A stretch of DNA of 64,000 nucleotides, from positions 124,001 through 188,000 of the forward strand of contig NZ_WPNZ01000004.1 of assembly GCF_009755605.1 (NCBI RefSeq), in the 5' to 3' direction. The notes beneath the pieces are model-generated. The model did no database searches. It saw only the letters and a program-made list of their open reading frames with translations, and was not told the DNA's origin. The position numbers and the translations under genes are program-made. How positions within the stretch are numbered: the stretch's first letter is position 1; each line of letters begins with the position of its first letter. This document shows positions 28,301-38,872 of the stretch, in pieces. This DNA comes from Streptomyces typhae (GTDB lineage Bacteria; Actinomycetota; Actinomycetes; Streptomycetales; Streptomycetaceae).

Positions 28301-31300
28301 GGAGGCTGAACTCGGCGAAGGGCGTCGGCGACGCCATGATCGCCGTGCCGCCCGCGAGGGCCATCGAGCACTCCCCCGACCGCAGCGCCTGCACCGCGAG
28401 GTGCAGGGCCACCAGGGACGACGAGCAGGCGGTGTCCACGGTGACGGCGGGCCCGCGCAGGCCGAGGAAGTAGGCGATGCGGCCCGAGACGACACTCAGC
28501 GCGTCACCGGTGAGCCGGTAGCCGTCCATCTCGGGCGCGGCCTGTTCCAGGGTGCCCGCGTAGCCCTGTGGGGAGGCGCCGACGAAGACGCCGGTGAGGC
28601 TGTCGCGTACGGAGGACGGGTCGATACCGGCCCGTTCGAAGGCCTCCCAGGCCAGTTCGAGCACCTGCCGCTGCTGCGGGTCCATCGCCAGGGCCTCGCG
28701 CGGGGCGATGCCGAAGAATCCCGCGTCGAAGCCGCCCGCCCCGTCGAGGAAGGCGCCTTCCAGGGTGGTGCTGCGGCCGTGGTCCCCGGCGTCGGCCGGG
28801 TACAGGCGGTCGGTGTCCCAGCCCCGGTCGTCGGGGAACGCGCCGACGGCGTCGCGCCCTTCGACGACGAGCGACCACAGGTCCTCGGGGCCGCGGACAC
28901 CGCCGGGGTAGCGGCAGCTCATCGCGACCACGGCGATCGGGTCGTCGTCGGCGCGGGCCGCCGTGGCGGTGCCCGTGGGCGCGGCGGGCGCGGTCTGCCG
29001 CTCGCCGAGCACCACGGAGTGCAGCTGTTCGGCGAGGGCCTCCGGCGTCGGGTGGTCGAAGACGACGGTGGCGGGCAGCCGTACGCCGGTGGCGGTGTTG
29101 AGTCGCTTGCGCAGCTCGATGGCGGTGAGGGAGTCGACGCCCAGTTCGCGGAACGCCCGGTCGGGCGTGACGGTGTCGGGTCCCTCGTGGCCGAGGACCG
29201 CCGCGGCGTGGCCGCGGACCAGGTCGAGCAGGAGGCGGTGCCGGTCGGCGTCGTTGAGCCCGGCGAGGCGTTCGGCGAGGGCGCCGCCCGCGGCCGGCTC
29301 GTCCACGACGTCCTGCTCGGCGAGCGCGACGACGCCGGGTATCTCGCCGATGAGCGGGCGGGAGCGGGCCGCGGTGAAGCCGGGGGCGAAGCGGGCCCAG
29401 TCGACGTCGGCGACCGTCAGGGTCGTCTCGCCCGTCGCGAGGGCGGTGGCGAGCGCGCCGACCGCGAGCTGCGGCCGCATGGGGCGCAGGCCGCGGCGGC
29501 GCAGCTGGTCGTCTAGGTCGCCGGTGACCATGCCGCCGCCCGCCCACATGCCCCAGGACACCGAGGTGGCGGGCAGCCCTTCGGCGCGGCGGCGCTGGGC
29601 GAGGCCGTCGAGGAAGGCGTTGGCGGCGCCGTACGCGCCGAGGTCGCCGCTGCCCCATACCGCGGACCCGGAGGAGAACAGCACGAACGCGTCGAGTTCG
29701 CGTCCGGCGCACAGCTCGTCCAGGTGGGCGGCGCCGACGGCCTTGGCGCCGAGGGCGTACGCGAGGTCGGCGGTGCCGGTCTCCGCGAGCGGCAGGGACG
29801 GCACGGTGCCCGCGGCGTGGAAGACCGAGCGGACGGGGGTGCCGTCGGCGTCGAGCCGGGCGAACAGGTCGGCGAGCGCGGTGCGGTCGGCGGCGTCGCA
29901 GGCGGCGATCGTGGTCCGCACGCCGAGCCCGGTCAGCTCGTCCCGCAGTTCGCTCGCGCCGGGCGCGTCCATGCCGCTGCGGCTGGTCAGGACGATGTGC
30001 TCGGCGCCGTTGGCGGCGAGCCAGCGGGCGACGTGGCCGCCGATGGCGCCGGTGCCACCGGTGATCAGTACGGTGCCCGTGGCGCGCCAGGCGGGCGCGT
30101 CGGCCGGTGCGGGGGCGGGCAGCAGCCGTCGTACGGACACGCCGGAGGCACGGATCGCGAGTTGGTCCTCGTCCGACGGTCCGGCGAGGACGGCGGCGAG
30201 CCGCCCGGTGGTCCTGGCGTCGGGGGCCGGGGGCAGGTCCACCAGGCCGCCCCAGCGTTCGGGGTGCTCCAGGCCGACGGAGAGGCCGAGACCCCAGGTC
30301 TGGCTCTGTACGGGGCGGGTCAGCGGGTCGGACCGTCCGACGGACACCGCGCCGGTCGTGGCCAGCCACAGCGGCGCGTCGATCCCGGCGTCGCCGAGCG
30401 CCCGTACGAGGGCGAGCGTGCCGGAGAGGCCGTTCGGGACGGTCGGCGACGCGGCGTCGGGCCGCTCGTCGAGGGCGAGGAGGGACAGCACTCCGCTGGG
30501 GACGACGTCCAGGGCGCGCAGCGCGTCGGCTGTGCGGGCGATCGTGGCGTCGGCCGCCTCCTCGGCCGTTCCGCCGGCCGCCTCGGCACCCGTTCCGTCG
30601 GCCGCCTCGTCACCCGCTCCGTCGGTCGTGACGTCGATCTCCAGGACGTCGGCGCCGTGGGCGCGCAGCGCGTCGACGGCCGCGGCCCGCCACGGGTGCT
30701 CCGCCTCGGCCGGGGAGCCGACGACGAGCCAGGTGCCGGTCAGGGCCGGGGCGTCGGAGGCGGCGAGGGGCCGCCAGGTGACGCGGTGCCGCCAGGAGTC
30801 GACGGCGGACCGCTCCTGCGTGCGGCGGCGCCAGTCGGCGAGGCTCGGCAGGACGTCGGTGAGGGGCGCGTCGGCGGGCACGTCCAGCGTGGCCGCGAGG
30901 TCGCCACGCTCCACCGCGGACCAGAACTCCTCAAGGGCGGGGTCGCCGGCCGCCGTCGGGCGGGCCGTCTCGTCGAGCCAGAACCGCCGGCGCCGGAAGG
31001 GGTAGGTGGGCAGGTCGACGGTGCGTCCCGCGGGCACCACGGCACTCCAGTCGAACGGCAGGCCCTCCACGTACGCCTCGGCGGCGGAGAGCAGGAACCG
31101 GTCGAGGTCGCCGTCGGTCCGGCGCAGCGTGCCCACGACGACGGCGTCGCGCTCCGCGGCCTCCACCGTCTCGCGCACGCCGATGGTGAGGACGGGGTGG
31201 GGGCTGCACTCGACGAACACGCCGACGCCACGCTCCGTCAGACCACGGGTCGCGTCCTCGAACCGCACGGTGTTGCGCAGGTTCTGGTACCAGTACCCGG

Positions 31301-34300
31301 CACCCACCTCGGTCCCCGTCAGCCACTCACCGGTGACCGTGGACAGCATCGGCACACCGGCCTCCCGCGGCTCCACCCCCGCAAGGGCCTCCGCCAAGGC
31401 ATCCTCGATGCGCTCGACGTGCGACGAGTGCGAGGCGTAGTCCACCGGCACCCGCCGGGCCCGCACCTCATCGACCGCGCAGGACTCCATCAACTCGTCC
31501 AGCGCGTCCGCGTCACCCGCCACCACCACCGAACGAGGCCCATTGACCGCGGCCACCGATATACGCCCGTCCCAGCGCGCTATACGCTCCCGCACCTGCT
31601 CGACGGTCACGGCCAGCGACACCATGCCGCCCCGGCCCGACAACGCCACAATCGCCTTGCTCCGCAGCGCCACCACCTTCGCGGCGTCCTCCAGGGACAA
31701 CGCACCCGCCACATGAGCCGCCGCGATCTCCCCCTGACTGTGACCCACCACCGCGTCCGGCTCCACACCGTACGAACGCCACAGCGCCGCCAGCGACACC
31801 ATCACCGCCCACAACGCGGGCTGCACCACATCCACCCGCTCCAACGCGGCCGCGTCACCGAGGACCTCGTACAACGACCAGTCCACGAACGGAGCCAACG
31901 CCTCGGCACACGCGTCCAACGACGCACGGAACACCGGCGACGACGCGGCAAGATCCGCACCCATGCCGAGCCACTGCGAACCCTGACCCGGGAACACGAA
32001 CGCCACCTGCCCCGCGGGGCGCGCCACGCCTACGGCAACCCGGGCCGACTCCATGCCGCCTGCCACTGCCGCCAGCGCGTCGGTGCCGCCCGCCACCACC
32101 ACGGCGCGGTGGTCGAAGGCCGACCGCGACAGCAGGGTGGACGCCACGTCCGCCGGGGCGAACCTGGCCACCACCGGGGCGAGTTGCCCGGCGTGGGCGC
32201 GCAGGGCCTCCTCCGTACGGGCGGAGAGCACCAGCGGAACCGGGCCCGACGCCGACGGCGGTTCGGCCGGGTTCTCCTCGGGCGCCTGCTCCAGGACGGC
32301 GTGGGCGTTGGTGCCGCTGATGCCGAACGAGGACACGCCGGCCCGCCGGGGCCGGCCCGCCTCGGGCCACGGCGTGGCCTCGGTGACCAGCGACACCGCG
32401 CCGGTCGTCCAGTCGACGTGCGGGGTGGGCTCGGTGATGTGCAGGCTGCGGGGCAGGACGCCGTGGCGCAGCGCGAGCACCATCTTGATGAGCCCCGCGA
32501 CGCCGGAGGCCGCCTGGGTGTGGCCGATGTTGGACTTCACCGACCCGAGCCACAGCGGTCGGTCCGCGGGCCGGTCCTGGCCGTACGTGGCCAGGAGGGC
32601 GTCCGCCTCGATGGGGTCGCCGAGGCGGGTGCCGGTGCCGTGCGCCTCGACGGCGTCGACCTCGGCGGCGGGGACGCCCGCGTCGGCGAGGGCCTGCCGG
32701 ATCACCCTGCGCTGCGCGGGGCCGCTGGGGGCGGTGAGGCCGTTGGACGCGCCGTCCTGGTTGATGGCGGTGCCCTTGATCAGCGCGAGCACGGGGTGTC
32801 CGTTGCGGCGCGCGTCGGACAGCCGCTCGAGGACCACCATCGTGGCGCCCTCGGCGAGGCCGAAGCCGTCCGCGCTCGCCGAGAACGCCTTGCACCGCCC
32901 GTCGGGGGCGAGCGCGCGCTGACGGCTGAACTCCACGAACAGGCCCTGCGTCGACATGGTCGTGACGCCGCCCGCGAGCGCGAGGGGGCACTCGCCGCGC
33001 CGCAGCGACTGCACGGCCATGTGCAGAGCGGTCAGCGACGACGAGCACGCCGTGTCGACGGTGACGGCGGGACCCGCGAATCCGAACGTGTACGAGAGCC
33101 TGCCGGACGCGACGCTCGCGGTGTTGCCGGTGAGCAGATAGCCCTCCAGGTCCGCGGGGGCCTCGTGCAGCTTCGGCGCGTAGTCCATCGCCATCGCGCC
33201 CACGAACACACCGGCCCGGCTGCCGCGCAGGCCCGTCGGGTCGATGCCCGCGCGTTCGATCGCCTCCCAGGAGATCTCCAGGAGCAGCCGCTGCTGCGGG
33301 TCCATCGCGAGGGCCTCGCGCGGCGAGATCCCGAAGAACTCGGGGTCGAACTGGTGGACGTCGTGCAGGAAACCGGCCTCGCGCTGGTAGTAGCCGCCCG
33401 CGCGCTCGGCGTCCTCGTCGTAGCGGCCCTCCAGGTCCCAGCCGCGGTCGTTGGGGAACGCGGTGACGCCGTCGCCCTCCGCGACGAGGAACTCCCACAG
33501 GTCCTCGGGGCTGCGCACACCGCCGGGCAGTCGGCAGCTCATCGCCACGATCGCGATCGGGTCGTCGTCGACGGCCGCCGTCACGGCGATCGGCTCGTCG
33601 TCGTCGACGGGGACGCCGAGCAGGACCCGGTCGATGTGCCGGGCGAGGCCTCGGCACGTCGGGTTGTCGAACACCGCCGACACGGGCAGGTTCAGGCCGG
33701 TGGCGGCGTTCAGGAGGTTGCGCAGGGACACCGCGCCCGCCGAGTCGACGCCGAGTTCGAGCAGCGGCGCGTCGATGTCGGCGTCGTACGGGGTGCCGCC
33801 GGTGGTCCCGGAGTCCCCGGTGACGGTGCCGCCGACGACGGTGGCCACCTGGGCGCGGACGACGTCGAGCAGGAACGCGGTGCGGTCGGGGGCGGCCGAC
33901 ACCCGGTCGGCGAACGACGCTGCGGGGGCGGCCTCGGGGGCCGCGTGCAGCGGGTAGGGCGGCAGCGGCACGGCGCGTGCGTCGCGGCCCGCGAACACCG
34001 CGTTCCAGTCGGGCAGCACGCCGTGCGCGTGCAGTTCGGCGAGCGCGGCGGTCGTCTGGTCGGCGCCGCCCCGGTCCCTGCGCAGCGTGCCGACGACGGC
34101 GGCCTCGACACCGGCGTCCTCGGCGGTCTCCTGTACGGCCCTGGTGAGGACGGGGTGCGGGCTCGGTTCGAGGAAGAGGCGGTGCCCGTCGGCGAGGGCG
34201 GCACGCGTGGCGCCGTGGAGGTTCGCGGTGCCGCGCACGTCGCGGCACCAGTGGTCCACGGTGAGCGTGAGCGGGTCGACGCGTGCGCCCGTGGTGGCCA

Positions 34301-36035
34301 TGTAGATCGGTACGTCCGTCGCGCGGGGGCGGACCCAGTCCAGGTCGGCGCGCAGCGAGTCGAGGATGGAGTCGACCTGGCGGCCGTGCGCCGCGAGCCG
34401 GATGGCGATGCTCCTGGCCCTGACGCCGTCGGCGGCCAGTTCGGCGAGGAGTTCGGTGGCCGCGTCCTCGGTGCCGGAGACCAGGACCGAGCGGGGGCCG
34501 TGCACGGCGGCCAGGTCGAGACCCTCGTACCGGGCGAGCCGCTCGCGTACGTCGTCGGCGTGCGCGAGGACGGACAGCATCACGCCCTGTTCGAGCAGGT
34601 GCACCTGCGCCTGGCTGAACAGGGCCACGGCGCGCGCGCCGTCCTCGACGGACAGCGCGCCCGCGACTGTCGCGGCCGGGATCTCACCGACGCTGGAGCC
34701 GATCACGGCGCCAGGCCGTACGCCCCAGGACCGCCACAGGGCGGACAGGGACACCATCATCGCCCAGAGCGCGGGCTGGCCCACGTCCGGCCGTTCCAGG
34801 GACGGCGTGCCCGGGACGCCGCGCAGGACGTCGAGGACCGGCCAGTCGACGTGCGGGGCGAGGGCCTCCGCGCAGGCGTGCAGATGCTCGGCGAACACCG
34901 GTGAGGCGGCGAGCAGTTCGTCGGCCATGCCCGGCCACTGCGGCCCGTGCCCGGGGAACACGAAGACGGGTCCGTCCGCCGCGGGCGCCCCGGCCGGGTG
35001 CTCCCGGACGGGCAGGGTGAGCCCCGGCAGCGGCAGCCGGCCCTCGCTGAGGGCGAGCAGGTCACCGGCGAGCCGGGCGCGGTTCCCGCCGACGAGGACG
35101 GCACGGTGGGCGAGGGCGGGCCGGGTCGTGGCGAGGGAGTAGGCGAGATCGACGACCGGCAGCTCCGGCTCGGCACCGAGCAGCGCGTGCAGCCCTGCGG
35201 CACGGGCACGCAGCGCGTCCGGGCTGTGGGCGGACAGGGTGACGGGGACGGGGGTTTCGTCGGGGGTGGAGTCGTCGTCAGAGGAAGCGGAGCCGCCGGG
35301 AACCGAGCGACCGGGAGCGGGGCGCCCTGCGGCCAGGGCGGCTTCGGCGAGGGAGGAAACGTTGTCGGGCCATGTGGAGTCGGGGCCGAGGAGATAGCCG
35401 AAGGTCGCGGTCCGCGGCCCGTCGGCACGTGCGATCACGACGAACGCGCCACCCGCACCGCCCGAGTCACCCGCGGCACTCGGGCCACCCGTGCCACCCG
35501 TGCCACCCGTGCCACCAGAGACAACCGCACCATCTGTGTCGTCCGCACCCCCGGAGGCATCCGGCCCACCCGAGCCACCCGCACCAGCGGCGGCGTCCGC
35601 ACCACCCGAGGCAACCGCACCACCCGCGCCGCTCCAGGCAATCGCACCACCCGAGGCAACCGCGCCGACCAGCGCGACATCGCACTCCCCGGACCGCACA
35701 GCGGCCACGGCGTCGGCGACGGGGTCGTCCCCGGCGCGCCGCGGTCCGGATAAGCCGAGGACACGCGCCAGTTCACCGGCGTGCTCCGCGTCGTCGTCCG
35801 CGCCCCGGCCGCCGGCGGCCAGGAACACGCCGACGCCCGTCGGGCCGTCCGCGTGGACACCCGCGTCCTCGCAGGCCCTCCACGCCGACTCCAGTTCGGC
35901 CGTCCGGTCCGCGGGCAGCGGCACACCGGTCAGCTCGGCCAGTACACCGGGAACCCGTTCCGCCCGCACCGGCGCCGCGAGTGCGGCCCCGATGACAGCG
36001 ACAGTACCGGCGTCCACTCGTGCTGATTCGCACAT
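22305..36035 (-). CDS. Modular type I polyketide synthase, first subunit (loading module, modules 1 and 2)
   Basis: 4576 aa. ATG 36035 is chosen because GGAG lies 6 nt upstream; a TTG at 36152 in the same frame lacks a ribosome site. Residues 1-~260 look like a KS remnant ([28 protein letters not shown]) with no TACSSS, HGTGT or KSNIGH. Loading AT ~355-650 has GSSVGE at the nucleophile and LAAH at the specificity site; the loading ACP Ser is at ~761. Module 1: KS (Cys ~997), AT GHSQGE/YASH (methylmalonyl), A-type KR, ACP ~2301. Module 2: KS (Cys ~2540), AT GHSIGE/HAFH (malonyl), DH with His and Asp but Gly to Asp in HxxxGxxxxP, ER ~3826-4132 with a variant nucleotide loop (HDAAGDVG), B-type KR (VDD), ACP ~4453. 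A C-terminal docking segment should pair with the second subunit 53 bp downstream. The presence of the loading module makes this the first gene of the assembly line. Confidence 0.96.
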   Translation of the reverse strand: MCESARVDAGTVAVIGAALAAPVRAERVPGVLAELTGVPLPADRTAELESAWRACEDAGVHADGPTGVGVFLAAGGRGADDDAEHAGELARVLGLSGPRRAGDDPVADAVAAVRSGECDVALVGAVASGGAIAWSGAGGAVASGGADAAAGAGGSGGPDASGGADDTDGAVVSGGTGGTGGTGGPSAAGDSGGAGGAFVVIARADGPRTATFGYLLGPDSTWPDNVSSLAEAALAAGRPAPGRSVPGGSASSDDDSTPDETPVPVTLSAHSPDALRARAAGLHALLGAEPELPVVDLAYSLATTRPALAHRAVLVGGNRARLAGDLLALSEGRLPLPGLTLPVREHPAGAPAADGPVFVFPGHGPQWPGMADELLAASPVFAEHLHACAEALAPHVDWPVLDVLRGVPGTPSLERPDVGQPALWAMMVSLSALWRSWGVRPGAVIGSSVGEIPAATVAGALSVEDGARAVALFSQAQVHLLEQGVMLSVLAHADDVRERLARYEGLDLAAVHGPRSVLVSGTEDAATELLAELAADGVRARSIAIRLAAHGRQVDSILDSLRADLDWVRPRATDVPIYMATTGARVDPLTLTVDHWCRDVRGTANLHGATRAALADGHRLFLEPSPHPVLTRAVQETAEDAGVEAAVVGTLRRDRGGADQTTAALAELHAHGVLPDWNAVFAGRDARAVPLPPYPLHAAPEAAPAASFADRVSAAPDRTAFLLDVVRAQVATVVGGTVTGDSGTTGGTPYDADIDAPLLELGVDSAGAVSLRNLLNAATGLNLPVSAVFDNPTCRGLARHIDRVLLGVPVDDDEPIAVTAAVDDDPIAIVAMSCRLPGGVRSPEDLWEFLVAEGDGVTAFPNDRGWDLEGRYDEDAERAGGYYQREAGFLHDVHQFDPEFFGISPREALAMDPQQRLLLEISWEAIERAGIDPTGLRGSRAGVFVGAMAMDYAPKLHEAPADLEGYLLTGNTASVASGRLSYTFGFAGPAVTVDTACSSSLTALHMAVQSLRRGECPLALAGGVTTMSTQGLFVEFSRQRALAPDGRCKAFSASADGFGLAEGATMVVLERLSDARRNGHPVLALIKGTAINQDGASNGLTAPSGPAQRRVIRQALADAGVPAAEVDAVEAHGTGTRLGDPIEADALLATYGQDRPADRPLWLGSVKSNIGHTQAASGVAGLIKMVLALRHGVLPRSLHITEPTPHVDWTTGAVSLVTEATPWPEAGRPRRAGVSSFGISGTNAHAVLEQAPEENPAEPPSASGPVPLVLSARTEEALRAHAGQLAPVVARFAPADVASTLLSRSAFDHRAVVVAGGTDALAAVAGGMESARVAVGVARPAGQVAFVFPGQGSQWLGMGADLAASSPVFRASLDACAEALAPFVDWSLYEVLGDAAALERVDVVQPALWAVMVSLAALWRSYGVEPDAVVGHSQGEIAAAHVAGALSLEDAAKVVALRSKAIVALSGRGGMVSLAVTVEQVRERIARWDGRISVAAVNGPRSVVVAGDADALDELMESCAVDEVRARRVPVDYASHSSHVERIEDALAEALAGVEPREAGVPMLSTVTGEWLTGTEVGAGYWYQNLRNTVRFEDATRGLTERGVGVFVECSPHPVLTIGVRETVEAAERDAVVVGTLRRTDGDLDRFLLSAAEAYVEGLPFDWSAVVPAGRTVDLPTYPFRRRRFWLDETARPTAAGDPALEEFWSAVERGDLAATLDVPADAPLTDVLPSLADWRRRTQERSAVDSWRHRVTWRPLAASDAPALTGTWLVVGSPAEAEHPWRAAAVDALRAHGADVLEIDVTTDGAGDEAADGTGAEAAGGTAEEAADATIARTADALRALDVVPSGVLSLLALDERPDAASPTVPNGLSGTLALVRALGDAGIDAPLWLATTGAVSVGRSDPLTRPVQSQTWGLGLSVGLEHPERWGGLVDLPPAPDARTTGRLAAVLAGPSDEDQLAIRASGVSVRRLLPAPAPADAPAWRATGTVLITGGTGAIGGHVARWLAANGAEHIVLTSRSGMDAPGASELRDELTGLGVRTTIAACDAADRTALADLFARLDADGTPVRSVFHAAGTVPSLPLAETGTADLAYALGAKAVGAAHLDELCAGRELDAFVLFSSGSAVWGSGDLGAYGAANAFLDGLAQRRRAEGLPATSVSWGMWAGGGMVTGDLDDQLRRRGLRPMRPQLAVGALATALATGETTLTVADVDWARFAPGFTAARSRPLIGEIPGVVALAEQDVVDEPAAGGALAERLAGLNDADRHRLLLDLVRGHAAAVLGHEGPDTVTPDRAFRELGVDSLTAIELRKRLNTATGVRLPATVVFDHPTPEALAEQLHSVVLGERQTAPAAPTGTATAARADDDPIAVVAMSCRYPGGVRGPEDLWSLVVEGRDAVGAFPDDRGWDTDRLYPADAGDHGRSTTLEGAFLDGAGGFDAGFFGIAPREALAMDPQQRQVLELAWEAFERAGIDPSSVRDSLTGVFVGASPQGYAGTLEQAAPEMDGYRLTGDALSVVSGRIAYFLGLRGPAVTVDTACSSSLVALHLAVQALRSGECSMALAGGTAIMASPTPFAEFSLQGGLAPDGRCKPFADAADGVGWGEGAGLILLERLSDARANGHEVLAVVRGSATNQDGASNGLSAPSGPAQQRVIQAALANAGLSTGDVDAVEGHGTGTRLGDPIEAQALLATYGQGRPADRPLLLGALKSNIGHTQAASGIAGVIKMVQAMRHGVLPRTLHLDRPSEHVDWTTGAVELLPEQRPWPDAGRPRRAAVSAFGVSGTNGHVILEQADNLEQADILEKTEPAPGQDPAVSAAPAAEPVGRTLAWALSARDTAALREQAARLAATVDARPDLDPADVAATLATGRAALDHRAVVLGTGTPALRAGLDALAAGTDDAAVVRGAPDGGRLAVLFSGQGSQRVGMGRDLYAAHPVFADALDEAFAHLDPHLDVPLRDIVFGDDQAVLDRTEYAQPALFAVEVALYRLWESWGMRPDALAGHSIGELAAAHVAGVFSLADAGAIVAARGALMQALPAGGVMVAVRATEDEIAPQCTEHVGIAAINGPDSLVLSGREHEVMQLADRLKAQGRKVTRLRVSHAFHSPLMEPMLAEFRRVVEAATAHPPTLPIVSTLTGERVDAGELAAPDHWVQHVRRPVRFADGVTTLVAQGVTTMVEVGPGSVLTAMGQDSAPGAVFVPTLRSDRPEPDTLALAAAHLYVRGADLDLAAALGAHGTHVDLPTYAFQHERYWLTAAVAPAGDGATAALGVATGDHPLLRAAVALPDSDGVVFTGRLSTRTQPWLADHGVGDRVLFPGTGFLDLALHAAGHCGLDTVEELTLHAPLVLPERGGRDLRVTVGAATEDAAGTASGRRSVRVHSRADDADRDAPWTEHATGTLTTGEAPATELSEWPPRGAAPMDADGIYDRLVELGYGYGPVFRAVRAAWSLGSDVYVEVSLPEGTGGEGFSVHPALLDASLHAPVLRALDESGGGPRLPFSFTGVRLHAVGASTLRVRWTPTGQDEMSLAVADPAGRPVATVESLVMRPVDLRRAAPGTADALFSLEWEPAAGSAEERQVALAVLGADGSGDHADGSGGHADGSGGHADGLGALAADLGSDVPVVSGFGALDGVTDLLALCPRPAGTYDAAGTDDAAGTDDTYSTHDTYDTDGAVGADAQAVRDALSWALALAKGWLADERTAGTRLVFVTRGAVATGTPDPAQAAVWGLVRSAQTENPGRFALIDLDGAAESALAVRAALASGEPQSAVRAGAVTAPRLARATADHLLAPPAEGPWRLDVPARGSRGSLDGLALVPHPEAEAPLAPGQVRVAVRAAGLDYRDVLVALGTHHGEGGPGSEPDGVVTEVAGVVTEVGAAVTDLAVGDRVLGMAAKGFGPLAVADRKLLAPVPAGWSFAHAASVPLAFLTAYYALHDLADLRPGEAVLVHDAAGDVGLAAVRLARHWGAEVYATASPADQDAVRAAGVPDTHLASSLDTGFAARFAAETGGRGVKVVLNSLVRELVGASREPSEDSPELREFVRASLELLPDGGRFIELGKADVPEPDDLPPGVKYATFDQTQPDPDRFQDMLAEVLELFAAGALSPLPVRVWDVRRAPEAFRHLSEGRHAGKVVLTVPAPLDPDRTVLVTGGLGTLGALVARHLVTERGARNLVLTGRKGLATDGARELRDDLAALGAEVTVAACDVSDRAALAALLASLDRPLGAVVHAAGVVDDGVLDALTPERVDRVLGPKVDGLLHLDELTRDADLSAFVVFSSAAGILGSAGQASYAAANAALDALVRRRHALGLPGVSLAWGMWAAASGMTAGLAADDRARLGRSGILELPTDTALALLDAATRDDRAALVPVLLDTATLRGQAADGTLPPTLRGLVRAPARRVTAAPAAVGATFTDTVAAQSAADREQTVLDLVCAQVAAVLGHSAGTQVDPGRALQDLGFDSLTSVELRNRLTAATGLRLPSTLVFDHPSAAAITRHVLTLLPSAEPEAETGVLDQLDRLESTLLALTDDGTATKVDLRLRALLARWSDARADDAADDAGSDDLSAATDDELFGYLDNELETS
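25032..25117. repeat. Degenerate in-frame repeats (Thr/Asp/Ala-rich linker) in module 2
   Basis: Repeated GTCGTCCGTGCCTGCCGC-type 18-bp units encode alternating AGTDD and DTY segments in the structural region before the ER of module 2. It is a low-complexity insertion with no recognisable fold. Confidence 0.7.
25219..25290. repeat. 21-bp tandem repeat, 3 copies plus partial, in module 2
   Basis: Copies start at 25219, 25240, 25261 and 25282, each beginning CCGTCCGCGTG. They encode repeated HADGSGG. The array lies in a surface linker of the module 2 reductive region. Confidence 0.9.
35455..35660. repeat. Gly/Ala/Ser-rich expansion inside the decayed loading KS
   Basis: The DNA here is made of short GCACC/CACCCG-type repeats encoding a stretch of Gly, Ala, Ser and Asp with [12 protein letters not shown] runs (residues ~125-193). 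It replaces the part of a KS that would carry the active-site region, which suggests deletion followed by simple-sequence expansion. Confidence 0.75.
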
Positions 36036-36133
36036 GGCAGTCTCCGCCCCCGTCAGTCGTTCGCTGGAACTCAACATCTGCTGGCCGAATTGGCCCGAGC
36101 TTTTCTCGGCCAATGCGCCGAGACAACGGCCGA

Positions 36134-36163
36134 TAGTCAAGCCAGCGCTCAAGTAATTGTCAA
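36134..36163 (-). promoter_or_regulatory. Candidate promoter of the PKS operon
   Basis: On the minus strand a perfect TTGACA (36158-36163) is followed after 18 bp by TGACTA (36134-36139); shifting by one gives GACTAT at 19 bp. This would leave a leader of about 95 nt before the ATG at 36035. The -35 match is perfect and the -10 match weak, so the call is tentative. Confidence 0.35.
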
Positions 36164-36241
36164 CCGAGGACTATTCACGCTCGGACACATTGCAGCCGTG
36201 TTACAGGATGACCCCCACCCCAGGTGAGGGAATGCTTGTCA

Positions 36242-36261
36242 GGTACGCGCGAACGCGTACC
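36242..36261. promoter_or_regulatory. Perfect inverted repeat, candidate operator
   Basis: Arms GGTACGCG (36242-36249) and CGCGTACC (36254-36261) are perfectly complementary around a CGAA centre. It lies ~80 bp upstream of the candidate -35 of the PKS promoter. There is no T tract, so an operator for a dimeric regulator is more likely than a terminator. The binding protein is unknown. Confidence 0.5.
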
Positions 36262-36277
36262 GACGTGCGCAGCCGTG

Positions 36278-36311
36278 CGGAATTTACCGCGCCGACTTAC
36301 GGAATTTACCG
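36278..36311. repeat. 12-bp direct repeat spaced by two helical turns
   Basis: CGGAATTTACCG occurs at 36278-36289 and again at 36300-36311, exactly 22 bp apart. Each copy is a weak palindrome with CGG/CCG ends. Two identical sites on the same helix face upstream of the PKS suggest a tandem activator or repressor site. The sequence is AT-rich for its surroundings. Confidence 0.55.
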
Positions 36312-37638
36312 ACTCTGGACACTCCCCCGAGAGGCGGGCGGAGGTCGGCTCCTGCCCGGTGGACACAACGAATCCTGCCCGGTCCCATGACGAGAAGGGC
36401 AGCCGAGAAGGTACCGGGAGGGCAACATCGGGCGCATTGCCCGACACCCTCAGGACATAGGACCGTCAATTTCCGGCCAGGCATCCCCCGATAACAAGCC
36501 AGCACGCGGTAGATGGCCCCTGAAACACCAACTTCGCGCCAACTGTATGCCGCTTACACGTCACCTGCCCGACGGCCGCAGGCGACGGCTGGGCCGCCTC
36601 GCCGAGCGCGTGCGGGGCCCCTCACTCACAACGGGGTTCCGCAAGTACGCGCACGTCAGAGACGCGTCAACGGGTCATGGCACCCGACTGCCGAACACGG
36701 GGCACGCCCGAGGCCGAAGCGGCGGCGCCTCAGGTCCGGCCGGCCGGAAGGCACGTCGGCGCGCCACAACATGTCGCCGGAGTGGCCGGTTCATGGCAGG
36801 GAGATGACCGATGCCGTCATGGTCGCGGGGGCTCGCGGAAAGACAATGCAATAACTCCGTTCCGACCGCGTCAAAACACAAGTCGGAAGTGAGGTTTGCG
36901 ATACGCGGGCCGAGTACAGCGGCACGGCGGAGGTGATGTGTGTTCGACTGCGTTCGACAGACCGATCCGGTCTTCGCATGGCAGTGGAGTGCGCCCGTCT
37001 GGAAGCACCGGAACCTGCATCCTGGGTCACTGTGCCTTGGCCCCCCTTTATATGGACTCGACGCGGGCACCGGCGCGAAACGGAGAGTCCGGGGGGAACG
37101 ACGCCCCGGAAATCTCGATTGGAGGCGCGGTGGGGTCGCGCGGACGTCGGACGGATCGCGAAAACCCGCGATCCCGTGCTGGCACAACCGTATCGGAATG
37201 GCCACTGCCCGTACCAGCCTCCCTGTTTGTGGTTATCGGAAGCGAAACAACACATCCTTACTTGCGCGTAAGCATCATTGGCCCGCGCCGCTTGTCGCGG
37301 CGAACACCCCCGCACATATGCCGACGCGAATGGCGGATGCCGTGCACCACCTGCCATCGACGCACACACTTCGCGTCCGCGACACCTGACGTCGACACGT
37401 TCGAGGTGGCGCACACCCGTCCGGGGAAGCGGGCGCCCCCGGTGCCCGCCGTGCCCGTTTGGCCACCGCGAGGCTCCGTTTCGTGCCCGTTTCGGTCTCA
37501 TGCCCGGGGCATCGTGGTTCACCTCACACATCGCACACCGCAGGGCAGCGTTCAGTGACCGCCGCGCGCCTGCCACGTCGACAGCCGTGCCGATGCCCGA
37601 GCCGACGCCCGAGGTCCGCACCGGAGCCGACCACCGGT

Positions 37639-37698
37639 CAAAAAGCCCCCGGAGTGCGTCTGCGTCCTACCCACAGGACGGAGGCACTCTCGGGGGCT
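37639..37698 (-). terminator. Rho-independent terminator of the MarR operon
   Basis: On the minus strand, AGCCCCCGAGAGTGC (37684-37698) pairs with GCACTCCGGGGGCT (37644-37657), one bulged base apart, followed by TTTTTGA. A smaller hairpin sits in the loop. It lies 40 bp after the stop of the 37739-38182 gene. Confidence 0.85.
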
Positions 37699-37738
37699 CA
37701 GGCGTTCGGGCCGATACGGAAGTACCGGAGTATTCCGG

Positions 37739-38182
37739 TCACTTGCGCAAGGCTGCGAGTTCCGCGTCGGCGCGCTCCCTGACCAGGGCCAGGACGCGTC
37801 CGGTGGCGGCCAGGTCGGCGGCCGGTATCCCGCCCCAGATGCGGGCGGTGAGCGGGGCGGCCTCCGTACCGATGACGGACAACAGCGTGTGGCCCGCGTC
37901 CGTGGCGCGCAGGTGCGCCCCGTCGGCGACGAGCAGTTGCCGCGCCAGCAGCTCGTCGAGCGTGACGCGGATGCCGGCCGGGTCCGTCTTGAGGGTGACC
38001 TGGACCTGTGCGACGAGGTCGTCCGGTGTCTGCGGGGTGTCGGCGGTGGCGGCGGCACGCAGGGCGATCTGCTGTTCGAACGTGACGCCGTGCCGGGCGA
38101 GGACGTGCTCCAGGACACCGCGGGCGGCGTAGTGGGCGAGGCCGAGGGCGCGGGGGTCGGCTGCGGGGGCGGTGGTGGTCAT
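37739..38182 (-). CDS. MarR-like winged-helix protein (second of a pair)
   Basis: 147 aa. The N-terminal helices, a central winged-helix-like segment (~50-105, ending LLVADGAHLRATDAGHTLL) and a C-terminal dimerisation helix (~115-147) match the MarR layout, though the family call rests on overall pattern. ATG 38182 overlaps the upstream stop as ATGA, so it is translationally coupled to the other MarR gene. The pair could act together on one promoter. No ligand or target can be read from the sequence. A strong terminator follows. Confidence 0.7.
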   Translation of the reverse strand: MTTTAPAADPRALGLAHYAARGVLEHVLARHGVTFEQQIALRAAATADTPQTPDDLVAQVQVTLKTDPAGIRVTLDELLARQLLVADGAHLRATDAGHTLLSVIGTEAAPLTARIWGGIPAADLAATGRVLALVRERADAELAALRK

Positions 38183-38727
38183 GGGGTGGTCTCCTGCGTG
38201 CTCTCGTCGTCGAGTACGGGTGGAGCGGGTGGCGCGGGTGGAGCAGGCGCTGCGGGTGGAGCAGGTGGCGCGGGGGGTGCCAGAGGTGCGTCGAGCAGGG
38301 TCGTCAGTTCGTCGACGAACGCGCGTGTCCGGGGCGCGTCGAGCCCGCCGAGCGGCTCAAGGAGCTGCTGGAGCAGTTCCTGGACCACCGCGACGGCCTG
38401 CCGGGTCACGGCCTGGCCCTGCTCGGTGAGGGCGAGTTGCACGGCGCGCGGGTCGCGGGGGTCGCGGGTGCGCTCGATCAGCCCGGCCGACTCCAGGGCG
38501 CGCGCCAGCTTGGAGACGTACAGCGCCTCCATGCCGACGTGGTCGGCGAGCCGGCGCTGACTGGGCCGCTCACCGGCGCGCTGCATGCCGTGCAGCGACG
38601 CGACCAGTGAGTACTGCGCGTGCGTGAGGCCCAGCGGCGCCACCGCGCGGTCGACGGCGACGCGCCACTTGTTGGCGAGCCGCCACACCAGGAAGCCGGG
38701 TGTGGGGCACGGTGATCCCTTGCTCAT
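38179..38727 (-). CDS. MarR family transcriptional regulator
   Basis: 182 aa. Typical MarR order: N-terminal dimer helix (LVWRLANKWRVAVD), winged helix (LTHAQYSLVASLHG; RPSQRRLADHVGMEALYVSKLARALESAG) and wing (LIERTRDPRDPRAVQLALTEQG). The Pro/Ala-rich tail of ~35 aa after residue ~140 is an in-frame repeat expansion. I chose ATG 38727; neither it nor an in-frame TTG at 38748 has a ribosome site, so a leaderless or short-leader transcript is likely. The palindromic site just upstream suggests autoregulation. It probably represses its own operon and perhaps the divergent small membrane protein. Confidence 0.85.
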   Translation of the reverse strand: MSKGSPCPTPGFLVWRLANKWRVAVDRAVAPLGLTHAQYSLVASLHGMQRAGERPSQRRLADHVGMEALYVSKLARALESAGLIERTRDPRDPRAVQLALTEQGQAVTRQAVAVVQELLQQLLEPLGGLDAPRTRAFVDELTTLLDAPLAPPAPPAPPAAPAPPAPPAPPVLDDESTQETTP

Positions 38728-38731
38728 GACA

Positions 38732-38768
38732 GATAGAGTACATGGCAACTATGTACATAGCTACTATG
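38732..38768. promoter_or_regulatory. Palindromic operator/promoter of the MarR operon
   Basis: CTATGTACATAG (38749-38760) is a perfect 12-bp palindrome. A second partial copy gives GTACAT at 38738-38743 facing ATGTAC at 38751-38756. The sites overlap where the MarR promoter must be, which fits autorepression. The AT-rich sequence stands out from its GC-rich surroundings. Confidence 0.6.
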
Positions 38769-38872
38769 CGCAGGGCTACTGTGTGCGGCGGCGGCCGGGC
38801 CGTGCGCGCCTCGCCGTTTTCTCACCCTCCCGGACCTGCACGTCCTGCCGAAGATCGGGTACACGAGCGGGC

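Larger units (their letters stand above)
36036..37638. other. 1.6 kb gene-free region upstream of the PKS
   Basis: No frame on either strand shows the strong third-position GC bias seen in every other gene here, and the open frames resemble no family I know. GC is visibly lower than in flanking genes. Recognisable elements are a candidate PKS promoter near 36134-36163, a palindrome at 36242-36261, a direct repeat at 36278-36311 and a small inverted repeat CTTACTTGCGCGTAAG at 37257-37272. I read it as regulatory or decayed DNA at the cluster edge. Confidence 0.6.

Noticed and set aside
22257..34904. Further long plus-strand frames (22257-26990, 27006-29516, 29724-34904)
   Set aside because: All lie opposite the first PKS subunit and contain no recognisable domain.
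36036..36152. Extending the first PKS subunit to a TTG start at 36152
   Set aside because: No ribosome site there, the added residues resemble nothing, and the ATG at 36035 has GGAG at good spacing.
36242..36261. Calling the perfect palindrome a terminator
   Set aside because: There is no T tract, no gene ends beside it, and it lies upstream of the PKS.
36157..37621. Several 60-280 codon frames on both strands in the gene-free region
   Set aside because: They lack third-position GC bias, ribosome sites and any family resemblance, and overlap one another in conflicting frames.
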